Shown: one piece after another, positions 19,204 to 27,407 of the stretch
Layout of the letters: the number at the start of each line of letters is the position of its first letter
How positions within the stretch are numbered: the stretch's first letter is position 1
Assembly (NCBI RefSeq): GCF_014651775.1
Contig: NZ_BMXN01000001.1
Span: forward strand, 339,775 to 403,774
DNA from: Vreelandella hamiltonii
GTDB lineage: Bacteria; Pseudomonadota; Gammaproteobacteria; Pseudomonadales; Halomonadaceae
Length of the DNA stretch: 64,000 nucleotides
Direction of reading: 5' to 3'
Translations under genes and position numbers: made by a program
The notes under the pieces: generated by a model
What the model saw: the letters and a program-made list of their open reading frames with translations, nothing else
What the model was told of the DNA's origin: nothing
Database searches by the model: none

Positions 19204-20181
19204 ATGAGCTACGACTTTACCTTCGATATCAAGAGCGTCCGGTTCGACGAAAACTACCGTCCTGCCGAGAGCACGCGTACCACGACCAACTTCGCCAATC
19301 TGGCGAGAGGCGAGCGCTGCCAGGAAAACCTGCGCAATGCGCTGACAATGATCAACAACCGGTTCAATACCCTGGCGCACTGGGATAACCCCAGGGCGGA
19401 TCGCTACGCCGTCGAGCTGGATATCATCACCGGCGAGCTGAACATGGCAAACGCGAGCGATGCCTTCCCCGCGATTGAAATGCTGAAGACGACCATCATC
19501 GATCAGCATCTCGACAAGCGCATCGAAGGCATGATGGGGAACAACTTCTCTTCCTACGTTCGCGACTACGACTTCAGCGTGTGGCTGGCCGAGCATAATC
19601 AGGAGCGCTCGGAGTTTGGCATCCCGGAAGGGTTTGGCGACCTGCATGGCAAGCTGTTCAAGCGTTTCATTCATTCCGACGCCTACCGCGCATCGTTCAG
19701 CAAGGCGCCGGTCATCTGCCTGAGCGTGTCCCACAGCAAGGTGTATCGTCAGACGGAAAATTGCCACCCCGTGCTGGGCGTCGAGTACGTCAACGACGAG
19801 CCGTCGCTCACGGATTTCTACTTCGCCAAGATGGGCCTGCAGGTGCGCTACTTCATGCCGCCCCATAGCGTGGCGCCATTGGCGTTCTATTTCTCCGGCG
19901 ACCTGCTGGCCGATTACACCGACCTTGAACTGATCAGCGCCATCAGCACCATGGAGACGTTTCAGAAGATTTACCGCCCCGAGATCTATAACGCCAATTC
20001 GGCGGCAGGCAAGCTCTATCAGCCTAGCCTGAAGCACCAGGACTACTCGCTGACGCGCATCGTGTACGACCGTGAAGAGCGCAGCCAACTGGCCATCGAG
20101 CAGGGGCGCTTTACCGAGCAGTATTTCATCAAGCCCTTCCGCCAAATACTCGACAAGTGGTCGGCCGATTACGCCCTTTGA
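19204..20181 (+). CDS. mesX: MesX (DUF1852), partner of the short methionine synthase
   Basis: 325 residues beginning MSYDFTFDIKSVRFDENYRPAE, the typical DUF1852 N-terminus, with SVSHSKVYRQTENCHPVLGVEYVNDEPSLTDFYF in the middle. DUF1852 proteins are encoded beside core MetE-like enzymes; genetic work on this pair (named MesD and MesX) showed that both are required for cobalamin- and folate-independent methionine synthesis that also needs oxygen, with MesX proposed to act as an oxygenase making the methyl donor. The start at 19204 has only a weak upstream CAGGGTG. The two genes are 26 bases apart and clearly one unit. Confidence 0.87.
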   Translation: MSYDFTFDIKSVRFDENYRPAESTRTTTNFANLARGERCQENLRNALTMINNRFNTLAHWDNPRADRYAVELDIITGELNMANASDAFPAIEMLKTTIIDQHLDKRIEGMMGNNFSSYVRDYDFSVWLAEHNQERSEFGIPEGFGDLHGKLFKRFIHSDAYRASFSKAPVICLSVSHSKVYRQTENCHPVLGVEYVNDEPSLTDFYFAKMGLQVRYFMPPHSVAPLAFYFSGDLLADYTDLELISAISTMETFQKIYRPEIYNANSAAGKLYQPSLKHQDYSLTRIVYDREERSQLAIEQGRFTEQYFIKPFRQILDKWSADYAL

Positions 20182-20207
20182 TCCCCTCATCATGAAGGTT
20201 TTTTCTT

Positions 20208-21236
20208 ATGAAGACACTGTTGCCCACCTCGACCGCCGGTAGTTTGCCCAAGCCCGCCTGGCTGGCCGAGCCCGAGACGCTCTGGTCCCCCTGGAAACTG
20301 CAGGGCGACGAGCTGGCGGAAGGCAAGCAGGATGCGCTGCGGGCGTGCCTGCACGATCAGCGTCAGGCAGGCATCGACATCGTCAGCGACGGCGAGCAAA
20401 CTCGCCAGCACTTCGTGACGACGTTCATCGAGCACCTCGATGGTGTCGATTTCGAGCAGCGCAAGACGGTCAAGATCCGTGATCGCTACGAGGCCAGCGT
20501 GCCTTCGGTGGTAGGCCCTGTCTCGCGGGAAAAACCGGTCTTCGTCGACGATGCCAAATTCCTGCGCCAGCAGACCGACCAGCCCATCAAGTGGGCGCTG
20601 CCAGGCCCCATGACCATGGTCGACACCCTCTATGACGGCCACTACAAGAGCCGTGAAAAACTCGCCTGGGAATTTGCCAAGATCCTCAACCAGGAAGCCC
20701 GTGATCTGGCGGCGGCGGGGGTAGACATCATTCAGTTCGATGAGCCCGCCTTCAATGTGTTCTTCGATGAGGTGAACGACTGGGGCATCGCCGCCCTGGA
20801 AAAAGCCATCGAAGGCGTCACCTGCGAGACCGGCGTGCATATCTGCTACGGCTACGGCATCAAGGCCAACACCGATTGGAAGAAGACGCTGGGGTCCGAG
20901 TGGCGCCAGTACGAGGAAATCTTCCCCAAACTGCAGGCCTCGAACATCGACATCGTCTCGCTGGAGTGCCAGAACTCCCACGTGCCCATGGAGCTGATCG
21001 AGCTGATTCGTGGCAAGAAGGTGATGGTCGGAGCCATCGACGTGGCCACCCACACCGTCGAAACCTCGGAACAAGTCGCCGATACCCTGCGCAAGGCACT
21101 ACGTTTTGTGGACGCCGACAAGCTCTACCCCTGCACCAACTGCGGCATGACGCCCCTGCCGCGCAAAGTGGCGCAAGGCAAGCTGAAGGCATTGAGCGCA
21201 GGTGCCGACATCGTGCGCCAGGAGCTCTCTCGATAA
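20208..21236 (+). CDS. mesD: Methionine synthase MesD (core MetE domain)
   Basis: 342 residues corresponding only to the C-terminal catalytic half of MetE: zinc ligands are recognisable as a histidine in GVHICYGYG, a glutamate-containing LECQNSHVP strand, and the cysteine in YPCTNCGMTPLPR. The N-terminal folate-binding half of normal MetE is absent, as in the MesD family. Transfers a methyl group to homocysteine; the methyl source is thought to come from its partner MesX just upstream. The stop codon lies within the first of three 15-base tandem repeats. Confidence 0.88.
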   Translation: MKTLLPTSTAGSLPKPAWLAEPETLWSPWKLQGDELAEGKQDALRACLHDQRQAGIDIVSDGEQTRQHFVTTFIEHLDGVDFEQRKTVKIRDRYEASVPSVVGPVSREKPVFVDDAKFLRQQTDQPIKWALPGPMTMVDTLYDGHYKSREKLAWEFAKILNQEARDLAAAGVDIIQFDEPAFNVFFDEVNDWGIAALEKAIEGVTCETGVHICYGYGIKANTDWKKTLGSEWRQYEEIFPKLQASNIDIVSLECQNSHVPMELIELIRGKKVMVGAIDVATHTVETSEQVADTLRKALRFVDADKLYPCTNCGMTPLPRKVAQGKLKALSAGADIVRQELSR

Positions 21237-21274
21237 CAGGCTCCTCGATAACAGGCTCTTGGATAACTAGTCTC
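21230..21274 (+). repeat. Three imperfect 15-bp tandem repeats
   Basis: Units TCGATAACAGGCTCC, TCGATAACAGGCTCT and TGGATAACTAGTCTC in tandem at 21230, 21245 and 21260. The first includes the mesD stop codon, so extra in-frame TAA triplets appear in each unit. Probably slippage-derived; no function inferred. Confidence 0.8.
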
Positions 21275-21365
21275 GATAGCCTTGCCCGATAAACAGGCCA
21301 AATCCTTATCGAAACACCCGTGCCGCACGCCATTGGGGTGTCATAGGCAAGTCATCGGCTCTCTC

Positions 21366-21385
21366 GCGCCTCGCCGACGAGGCGC
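21366..21385. terminator. Hairpin between convergent mesD and glycosyltransferase
   Basis: Perfect 8-base stem GCGCCTCG / CGAGGCGC with a CCGA loop, directly beside the stop codon of the minus-strand glycosyltransferase (21387). It can act on both converging transcripts. Confidence 0.6.
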
Positions 21386-21386
21386 A

Positions 21387-22562
21387 TCAAGCCGCCGTGG
21401 TGGCCAGCACGCTGGGGCACAGCTGTTCATAGAGGGCTGCCAGTGTTTCTGCTTTGCTCTCTTCGCTCCAGAGCTGGGCATAGGCCTGGCCGCGTTGGCC
21501 TAGGTAGCGGCGCAGGACGTCATTGGTGAGCAGACAATTGACGTGTTCTGCGAAGCGAGCAGGGTGCGCTTCCGCGATCAGGCAGCCTTCGCCTTGTTGC
21601 AGTACGTCCAGCGTGCCCATGGCCGCAGTAGAAACCACCGGCGTTCCCAGGGCCATGGCTTCCAGCAGTACCAACCCTTGGGTTTCGGTGGGGGAGGCAA
21701 ACACGAAGGCGTCGGCGGCTCGATAAGCGTCCTGCAACGCACCATCGCGGGACAGGTAGCCCACGAAAAACACCGCCTCTGCCAATCCTGCTTGCGTTGC
21801 TTGGCGTTTCAACGACGCCAAGGCAGGCCCTTCTCCTACGATTACCAGGCAGGTATCCGGGTGCCGTTGGCGTACCTTGGGTAGCATGTCGATCAGAAAG
21901 CCGATGTTCTTTTCATAGGCGGCACGGCCCACGAACAGCAGCAAGTGTCCTTGGGTGGGGAGGCCGTGGCGCTCCCGAAAGTGCCCACCTGCCGTACTGG
22001 TGACGAAGCGGTCAAGTGACAAACCGGTAGCAATCGTCGCGATAGGTGACTGAACGCCGTAGGTTTTCAGCGTGTTGGCCATGGCCGACGATGGTGCGAT
22101 CACTGCAGCGAGCTGGTGGCATTGGTGCACCGAAAAGCGTCGAGCGGCAAACCGCAGGCTGCGGCGCGGCAGTCCTGGCACGTAATGATGAAGATACTCT
22201 TCGAAAAGCGTGTGGTAGGTGCCCACCACCGGAACGTTCAGCCGTTTACCCAAGGCAATGCCTGCATAATGCGCCACGAAAGGCGTATGCACATGAATCA
22301 GGTCGAACTTCAGGCAGGCCAGGGAACTGGCCATCGCCATGATGCGCTGGTACCGCATCATGCGGTCTTCAGGATCGCCGATGACCCCGCGTGAGTCGAT
22401 GCGCCAGGTGCGCGGCTCCTGAGCTGTGTGAGCAGGGTAGTCGGGGCAGATCAGGTGCACTTCGTGGCCCTGGCGCTCCAGGGCGTTGCGGAAGCTCTCG
22501 ATCGAAGTGGAAACGCCGTTAACGCGCGGGAAGTACACGTCGGAAAGCATTAGAATCTTCAT
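21387..22562 (-). CDS. Glycosyltransferase family 4 protein
   Basis: 391 residues from MKILMLSDVYFPRVNGVSTS, the characteristic GT4 start with the acceptor-side glycine loop; 44 further codons open upstream lack family resemblance and are left out. The C-terminal donor domain has LLLFVGRAAYEKNIGFLID and the E-x7-E region ETQGLVLLEAMALG. GT-B fold, probably using a nucleotide- or GDP-activated sugar to extend a lipid or exopolysaccharide; the exact acceptor is unknown. Its closest look-alikes are alpha-mannosyl/glucosyl transferases acting on diacylglycerol-type lipids, which remains a guess. Transcribed alone. Confidence 0.85.
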   Translation of the reverse strand: MKILMLSDVYFPRVNGVSTSIESFRNALERQGHEVHLICPDYPAHTAQEPRTWRIDSRGVIGDPEDRMMRYQRIMAMASSLACLKFDLIHVHTPFVAHYAGIALGKRLNVPVVGTYHTLFEEYLHHYVPGLPRRSLRFAARRFSVHQCHQLAAVIAPSSAMANTLKTYGVQSPIATIATGLSLDRFVTSTAGGHFRERHGLPTQGHLLLFVGRAAYEKNIGFLIDMLPKVRQRHPDTCLVIVGEGPALASLKRQATQAGLAEAVFFVGYLSRDGALQDAYRAADAFVFASPTETQGLVLLEAMALGTPVVSTAAMGTLDVLQQGEGCLIAEAHPARFAEHVNCLLTNDVLRRYLGQRGQAYAQLWSEESKAETLAALYEQLCPSVLATTAA

Positions 22563-22709
22563 GTTAGGCGACTTGGCGGCTGGCAGGGTAAGGCCAATCT
22601 GCCATAGTGCCGTGACGCCGCCGTGACAATGGCCCTGCGCCTGGGGTGGCGTTCGACGCCGAGAGGCTGCCTGGTTGGGCAGCGGCATGTTCACTCAAAT
22701 GGAATCGTG

Positions 22710-22937
22710 ATGCGACGTTTATGGGTATTGCCTACCTCCCGTGCGGGCTGGTGGTTGTTGGTAGCGTTTGTGGGGCTGGTCGGTGCTGGAATCTGGCCGG
22801 TCATTGGCTGGGTCAACCGAGCGACGCTGGTCATGGGGTTGCCGCTGCTGGTGGTGTGGAGCTACGTGATCATATTGGCCTGCGTGGTCGTCATGCTGGT
22901 GGGCAATCGCATCGTGGAGCGTGACGACCATGAGTAG
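22710..22937 (+). CDS. Small membrane partner of a sodium/solute symporter (DUF3311-like)
   Basis: 75 residues with two membrane helices (GWWLLVAFVGLVGAGIWPVIGWV and LVVWSYVIILACVVVMLVGN) and a charged tail RIVERDDHE. Small two-helix proteins of the DUF3311 type are habitually encoded just before sodium:solute symporter genes. Here the stop overlaps the symporter start by eight bases, so the two are coupled. The start at ATG 22710 is chosen; the frame stays open upstream without family resemblance. Confidence 0.65.
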   Translation: MRRLWVLPTSRAGWWLLVAFVGLVGAGIWPVIGWVNRATLVMGLPLLVVWSYVIILACVVVMLVGNRIVERDDHE

Positions 22938-24411
22938 CCTCTGGCCGCTGACCATCACGCTGCTGTATGTGGCCGCTGCCATGCTGCTTGGCCTGCGCGC
23001 CCGAGCGGGCCGTTCCATGAATAGCCTGGAGGAGTGGGGGGTGGCAGGGCGCAGCATGGGGCCTGTCACGCTGTACCTGCTGATAGCGGCCGGCAGCGTC
23101 AGTGCCTACACCTTCATGGGCGCGCCCGGCTGGGCCTACTCCAAAGGCGTGGCAGTGTTCTACGTGGCCGTTTACCTGGCCTACCTGGCACTGGTGGCCT
23201 GGTATTTCGGGCCCAAGGTATGGCAGTTCGGCAAGCAGTTTGGCCATGTCACCCAGGCCAGTGCCATTGCCGACCGCTACCAGAGTGTGGCACTGGGCGC
23301 GCTGGCGGCCAGCGTCATGGCGGTAGGCTCGATTGCCTATGCGGTGCTGCAAACGGTGGGGTCGGCATACATTCTCTTCGTGATGAGCGGCGGGGCCATT
23401 CCGGTGTGGCTGGGGGTAGTGCTGGTGCTGGCGTGTATCGCCGTGTATCTGTGCGCCAGCGGTCAGCGCGCGATTGGGCGCACCAACGCGTTTCAAGGGG
23501 CGCTGATGCTGGTCGTGGCCTGGGCCGTCGGGCTTTGGGCGATGCAGAGTGCGACGGGCAGCGTGAGTTTTGCGGCCGTGTTCGAGCGTATTCAGGCTGA
23601 CCACGGGGAGTTTCTGACGCTGCCTGGAGCGGCAGGCGACATGAGCTTCAGTTTCTGGACCACTTCGATCATCGTTTCGATGTTGTCATTCATGCCGCCC
23701 GTATGGACCCAGTGGATGAGTGCTTCCTCGGCACGCACGATACGCCGTAGTGCGACCTGGCTGCCGACCTACTACATCGTGATTTTGCCCATGGTCACCG
23801 TGGGTTTCATCGGTATCTTTTCATTGCCGGAGCTGGCGCGGGCAGACACCGTCGTGCTGGAGTATGCCATGCAGCACTTGCCGGTGGTGCTGGTGGGGCT
23901 GCTGGGCGCGGGCACGCTGGCAGCCTCCATGTCCTCCAGCGAGCCATTCATTCACTCGGTTTCTCTCTCGGTGAGCAAAGACGTGCTGCAGCCGCTTTTC
24001 AAGCTCTCGGAGGGCACCACCGCCAAGCTGGCGCGGCTTTTGATTCTACCCATCATGTTCTTGCTGATTGCGCCGCTGGCGATTGCCGAGCCGGGAAGCC
24101 TGGTGATGATTCTGCTGGTGGGGCTGGGGTTTGCTTCTCAAGTGCTGCCTGCGTTCATCGGCATGTTCTTTTGGCCCAGAGCGTCGAAGCTGGGTGTCAT
24201 GGCGGGCATCATGGCGGGCTTCATGGTAACGGTGGCATTCACCGCCGTGTGGCCACACCCGTTGGGGATCCATGCCGGGTTCTGGGGGCTGATGGTCAAT
24301 CTGCCGCTCTTTTTTGCCGTGTCGCTGGTCACTCCAGCGGGGGCCAGTGAGGTGGTCGAGCGGTTCTTTCGCATTTCGGCGCCACGAGGGCTGACCCGGC
24401 TGGGGCGTTAG
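22930..24411 (+). CDS. Sodium:solute symporter (SSS family)
   Basis: 493 residues and about 13 membrane helices, LeuT fold. The N-terminal EEWGVAGRSMGPVTLYLLIAAGSVSAYTFMG contains the GRS motif typical of the family before helix 2; GAGTLAASMSSSEPFIHSVSLSVSKDVLQ corresponds to the sodium-site helix region. Substrate is not predictable; the family covers pantothenate, proline, acetate and others. ATG 22930 (MSSLWPL) is chosen inside the overlap with the small partner gene. Followed by short tandem repeats and a terminator. Confidence 0.87.
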   Translation: MSSLWPLTITLLYVAAAMLLGLRARAGRSMNSLEEWGVAGRSMGPVTLYLLIAAGSVSAYTFMGAPGWAYSKGVAVFYVAVYLAYLALVAWYFGPKVWQFGKQFGHVTQASAIADRYQSVALGALAASVMAVGSIAYAVLQTVGSAYILFVMSGGAIPVWLGVVLVLACIAVYLCASGQRAIGRTNAFQGALMLVVAWAVGLWAMQSATGSVSFAAVFERIQADHGEFLTLPGAAGDMSFSFWTTSIIVSMLSFMPPVWTQWMSASSARTIRRSATWLPTYYIVILPMVTVGFIGIFSLPELARADTVVLEYAMQHLPVVLVGLLGAGTLAASMSSSEPFIHSVSLSVSKDVLQPLFKLSEGTTAKLARLLILPIMFLLIAPLAIAEPGSLVMILLVGLGFASQVLPAFIGMFFWPRASKLGVMAGIMAGFMVTVAFTAVWPHPLGIHAGFWGLMVNLPLFFAVSLVTPAGASEVVERFFRISAPRGLTRLGR

Positions 24412-24421
24412 AGGAGAAGAG

Positions 24422-24449
24422 AGAAAAGAGAAAAGAGAAAAGAGAACAG
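24422..24449 (+). repeat. 7-bp tandem repeat (AGAAAAG)
   Basis: Three perfect AGAAAAG units (24422, 24429, 24436) and one altered unit AGAACAG, right after the symporter stop. A simple purine tract of slippage origin; copy number may vary between strains. Confidence 0.85.
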
Positions 24450-24450
24450 A

Positions 24451-24476
24451 CGAGGCCAGCGCTGACGCTGGCCTCG
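24451..24476. terminator. Bidirectional terminator
   Basis: Perfect 11-base stem CGAGGCCAGCG / CGCTGGCCTCG with a CTGA loop, between the converging symporter and stomatin-like genes. No T-tract on the plus strand. Confidence 0.7.
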
Positions 24477-24485
24477 CGGGTATGG

Positions 24486-25541
24486 CTACGATTGGCCGCC
24501 AGCAGCGCCCCCCACGATGCCACTGCGGAAGCCGCCCTGACGAGAATTGGCGTGATCCAGATGGTTGGCCACGGTGTCTTCCGGGGAGCCTGCCATTTCA
24601 CGGAACATCCCCATGGAACCCAGCAGAGCAGAAGACTCGTAAGGCACAAACACGCGCTCGCCGTCTTTCGCCATGGTGGGCAGCACTTTGATATAGCTTT
24701 GGCCAAGCAGGTAACCCACCACCGTGCGCTTGTTCTCTTCGCTATCGCCAATGGCGCTGAGCACCAGCTTGATGGACTCCTGCTCGCCCTGGGCGCGCAG
24801 AATGGCCGACTCTTTATCGCCCTGGGCATTCAAGATGGCGGATTCACGCTGGCCCTGGGCCATGGCAATGGCGGCTGATTTTTCGCCCTCGGCTTCGGTG
24901 ACCGTTGCACGACGTTTACGCTCGGCAGCCATTTGCAGGCGCATGGCCGACTCTACCTCTTCCGGCATGGCGATGTCCTGAACTTCGACCCGGGAGATCT
25001 TGACCCCCCACTTGGAAGCAGGCTCTTCCATGGCAGCCTGAATCTCGTTGTTCACCTCGGCCCGGGATTCGAACAGCTTATCCAGCTCCATCTTGCCGAC
25101 CACCGAACGCAGCGTGGTCTTGGCCAGTACCTCCACGGCCTGGCTCATGTTCTCGACCTCATAGACTGCTCGCTTGGGGTCGATGATCTGATAGTAGAGC
25201 GCGCCGTTGATCCGCACCGTGACGTTGTCGGTGGTCACGACCGGCTGGCCCGGGAAGTCCATGACGGTTTCCCGACGGTCGATACGAATTTCATCGCTGG
25301 TGATGGGGTGGTACTCCTCGCCCATTTTCTTGTAGCGAATCATGGTGATGGCGCGGGGCTGCTCGATAAAGGGAATGATGATGTTGATGCCGCTCTCCAG
25401 CACCCGGTGAAACGAGCCTAGCCGCTCGATCACCATGACTTCCGATTGGCGAACGATCACCAGGCCCTTGGAAATGATCAGAATACCGATGACCACGATG
25501 ATCAGGCTGATCAACAGGCCTGGGCTGATGGGTAGATCCAT
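24486..25541 (-). CDS. SPFH/Band 7 stomatin-like protein (QmcA-type)
   Basis: 351 residues: one N-terminal membrane helix (LLISLIIVVIGILIISKGLVI), the SPFH domain (VRQSEVMVIERLGSFHRVLESGINIIIPFIEQP...), then a coiled-coil with repeated ALNAQGDKESAILRAQGEQESI-like heptads, and a glycine/serine tail. Members form large oligomers that scaffold membrane microdomains and quality-control proteases. It is paired with an NfeD-family gene (25544), the classic stomatin-NfeD operon; here NfeD comes first and the two are two bases apart. Confidence 0.92.
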   Translation of the reverse strand: MDLPISPGLLISLIIVVIGILIISKGLVIVRQSEVMVIERLGSFHRVLESGINIIIPFIEQPRAITMIRYKKMGEEYHPITSDEIRIDRRETVMDFPGQPVVTTDNVTVRINGALYYQIIDPKRAVYEVENMSQAVEVLAKTTLRSVVGKMELDKLFESRAEVNNEIQAAMEEPASKWGVKISRVEVQDIAMPEEVESAMRLQMAAERKRRATVTEAEGEKSAAIAMAQGQRESAILNAQGDKESAILRAQGEQESIKLVLSAIGDSEENKRTVVGYLLGQSYIKVLPTMAKDGERVFVPYESSALLGSMGMFREMAGSPEDTVANHLDHANSRQGGFRSGIVGGAAGGQS

Positions 25542-25543
25542 GG

Positions 25544-26038
25544 TTAAAGCTCCTTGCGTTGCGAATGGTTGTCCTGGGGAACCGGGTTGCTGGCAGGGGC
25601 CAGCATGACCAGGGCGGTGGTGCCCTCGAAACGTTTGAACACCACCGGAGTGCCGGAGGGCAGCTCGGTGGCTCCGCTCTCCAGCACGCGTAGTCGATAG
25701 AAGTCGCCATTGACCTTGATGCCGGTGGCATTATCGAAGTCGCGGGTCAGGGTGACATAGTGTTGGTTCTTTTCCACACCGGTACCGGTGGTGCCGTAGG
25801 CGACCCCCTTGGGCGAAAAGCGCGGGCGAATCACCATCACGCCCACGGGCACCAGAATACCCGCGAAGATGCCCATGCTGAGCAGTTGCCAGGGCAGTGT
25901 CAGCCCCAGTGCGGTGACGGCGGCGGTCAAGGCGGCGGCGATGCCCAGCGCCAGGAGGACCATGGCGCCAGAGGTCAGCTCGCCGAGACTGAGCAGCAGC
26001 GCGATGACTAGCCAAGTGTAGGCCGGATTCCAATCCAT
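25544..26038 (-). CDS. NfeD-family membrane protein
   Basis: 164 residues: N-terminal tryptophan-rich start MDWNPAYTWLVIALLLSLGELTSG, three to four membrane helices, and a C-terminal OB-fold domain (TGIKVNGDFYRLRVLESGATELPSGTPVVF). It is the short NfeD1b type without the ClpP-like protease domain. Start at 26038 follows AAGGAGTGCTC; a GTG two codons earlier is possible. It is the promoter-proximal gene of the stomatin pair, and the IS element lies 40 bases upstream of its start, so it may have lost native upstream control. Confidence 0.85.
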   Translation of the reverse strand: MDWNPAYTWLVIALLLSLGELTSGAMVLLALGIAAALTAAVTALGLTLPWQLLSMGIFAGILVPVGVMVIRPRFSPKGVAYGTTGTGVEKNQHYVTLTRDFDNATGIKVNGDFYRLRVLESGATELPSGTPVVFKRFEGTTALVMLAPASNPVPQDNHSQRKEL

Positions 26039-26077
26039 GAGCACTCCTTATCAAGTGGACTACCTCAAGGGTAACGT

Positions 26078-26086
26078 ACCTTAGGC
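26078..26086 (+). repeat. Left target-site duplication of the IS4-type element
   Basis: ACCTTAGGC, identical to 46335-46343. The duplication could be read as 10 bases (a C follows on both sides), but the 9-base reading leaves symmetrical CTAG ends. Confidence 0.85.
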
Positions 26087-26228
26087 CTAGCGTCTCCCCA
26101 CTTTTCCACAGGTGGTGCTGTAACTGCCTGAATAGCGTTGAAAATTTCAGTGCTATCAACGAGATCGGGGCTTTCCCGCCGGTATCATGTTGTTACCCCT
26201 AACACCATGAACCAAAAGGAAAGCCCCG

Positions 26229-27268
26229 ATGCTTCAAGATGCCAAAGACCGCGCCAAATGGAAAGCTCGCCTGATCGACTGGTGTGACGACCTGTCGGAT
26301 CACCTCGCTCGACCCGTCGTGAAGCTGGCGGCAGAAACGCTCTTTGGCATCCTGGCCAGCGGTAGTTTGCGCCAGGCCGAGATCGCCCGCGCCTTGAAGG
26401 AACCCTGTCGGCTACACCACACGCAGAAGCGGTTGTCGCGCATGCTGTCCCGGCACAGCGAGCTTGCCTGGGCCGCGGAGCAACTGCAGCTCCAGCGGAT
26501 CACGCCCTATATCACCGATGACATGGTGCTGGCCATCGATCCGGGCGACCTGAACCGGGATGGCGCCCCGACCAGTGAATACCGAACCCGCGTTCGCGAC
26601 GGTGATACCGGCGAGATCGTCGGCGGTTATCCGCTGATCAGCGTGGTGGCACGCGACCTGAAGCGGGGCACCACCTGGCCACTGCTCACGCGGCTGCTAT
26701 CGCCGGCTCGCGGCGGCTACCGCAGTGAAAACACCGATATCCTGAGCGTGATGGATACCGTGCAGCGCCATGTGGAGGGCCGGCCACTGTGGGTCATCGA
26801 TCGTGGCGGCGATCGAGGGCGGCTGTGGGATGCCTGGCTGCGCGCCGAGCGTCATGTGCTGGTCCGGGCCGCCAATCAGCGCTTCTGGCAGTGGCGAGAT
26901 ACCGCCAAGACGTCGCAGCAGATTGCCCGAGATCTGCCACTGAAGCACCGCGGCCACTTGCGCCGTGGGCAGCATATCCCGGTGCGGTTCGGCATCACCA
27001 AGGTCACACTGCGGGAGCATCCGGAGACGCCGCTGTGGATGATCGTTGTCGATCATGAGAAGTCGGAGCGCCTGGTGCTGGTGACGACGCGCCCGGTGCG
27101 TGGTCGCCGCCAAGGCGAGCGGATGATTCAGGCTTACCTGGATCGCTGGGCCTGCGAGGAGGGGTACCGGTTCACCAAGCAGGGGTTCGACCTAGAGGGT
27201 GTCCAGGCACGCCGTTTCACGACGCTGCAGAACCTGGTGGCGCTGGCCAGCCTGGCCTGGGCACTGCT
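26229..27268 (+). pseudogene. IS4-type transposase, 5' part (interrupted by transposon)
   Basis: The first 346 full codons of the transposase. DDE residues are in IDPGDLNRDG (first Asp), IDRGGDRGRLWDA (second Asp) and the YREK-like CEEGYRFTKQGFDLEGVQARR with the catalytic Glu. The reading frame continues 19 bases into the transposon end and meets a TAG there (27285). Joined to 46092-46308 it gives an unbroken 418-residue protein reading ...SLAWALLAAYQDRAPELV... across the junction. The DDE core is fully in this part, so a truncated product retaining the catalytic residues could still be made. Confidence 0.9.
27264..27268 (+). repeat. Left target-site duplication of the Tn7-like transposon
   Basis: CTGCT, repeated at 46087-46091. 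Five bases is the duplication length of Tn7/Tn5053-type elements. Removing one copy restores the transposase frame. Confidence 0.92.
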
Positions 27269-27402
27269 TGTCATTTTCAGCAATTAGTGCGACCCTCAGG
27301 GCGTAATATCGGGCTATTATGGTAGTCTGTACAGGATTGAGTGCGACAGAATTAATAGCAATTGATGCGACAGGTCTTGTTTTATTCAACATTTGGTGCG
27401 AC
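27269..27402 (+). repeat. tnsA-proximal end with four TnsB-type binding repeats
   Basis: Four copies of a repeat close to AgcAatTgaGTGCGAC, with TGCGAC cores at 27288, 27342, 27366 and 27397, all in the same orientation. The last lies just before the tnsA start codon (27408), so TnsB binding could also repress the tns operon. Repeated oriented sites at the ends are the standard way TnsB/TniA transposases recognise their elements. Confidence 0.8.
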
Positions 27403-27407
27403 TGCCC

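Noticed and set aside
27323..27350. TGTACAGG at 27328 as the transposon's left terminus, with TAGTC as duplication
   Set aside because: It would leave the first TnsB-type site outside the element and gives no matching right end or restored frame.
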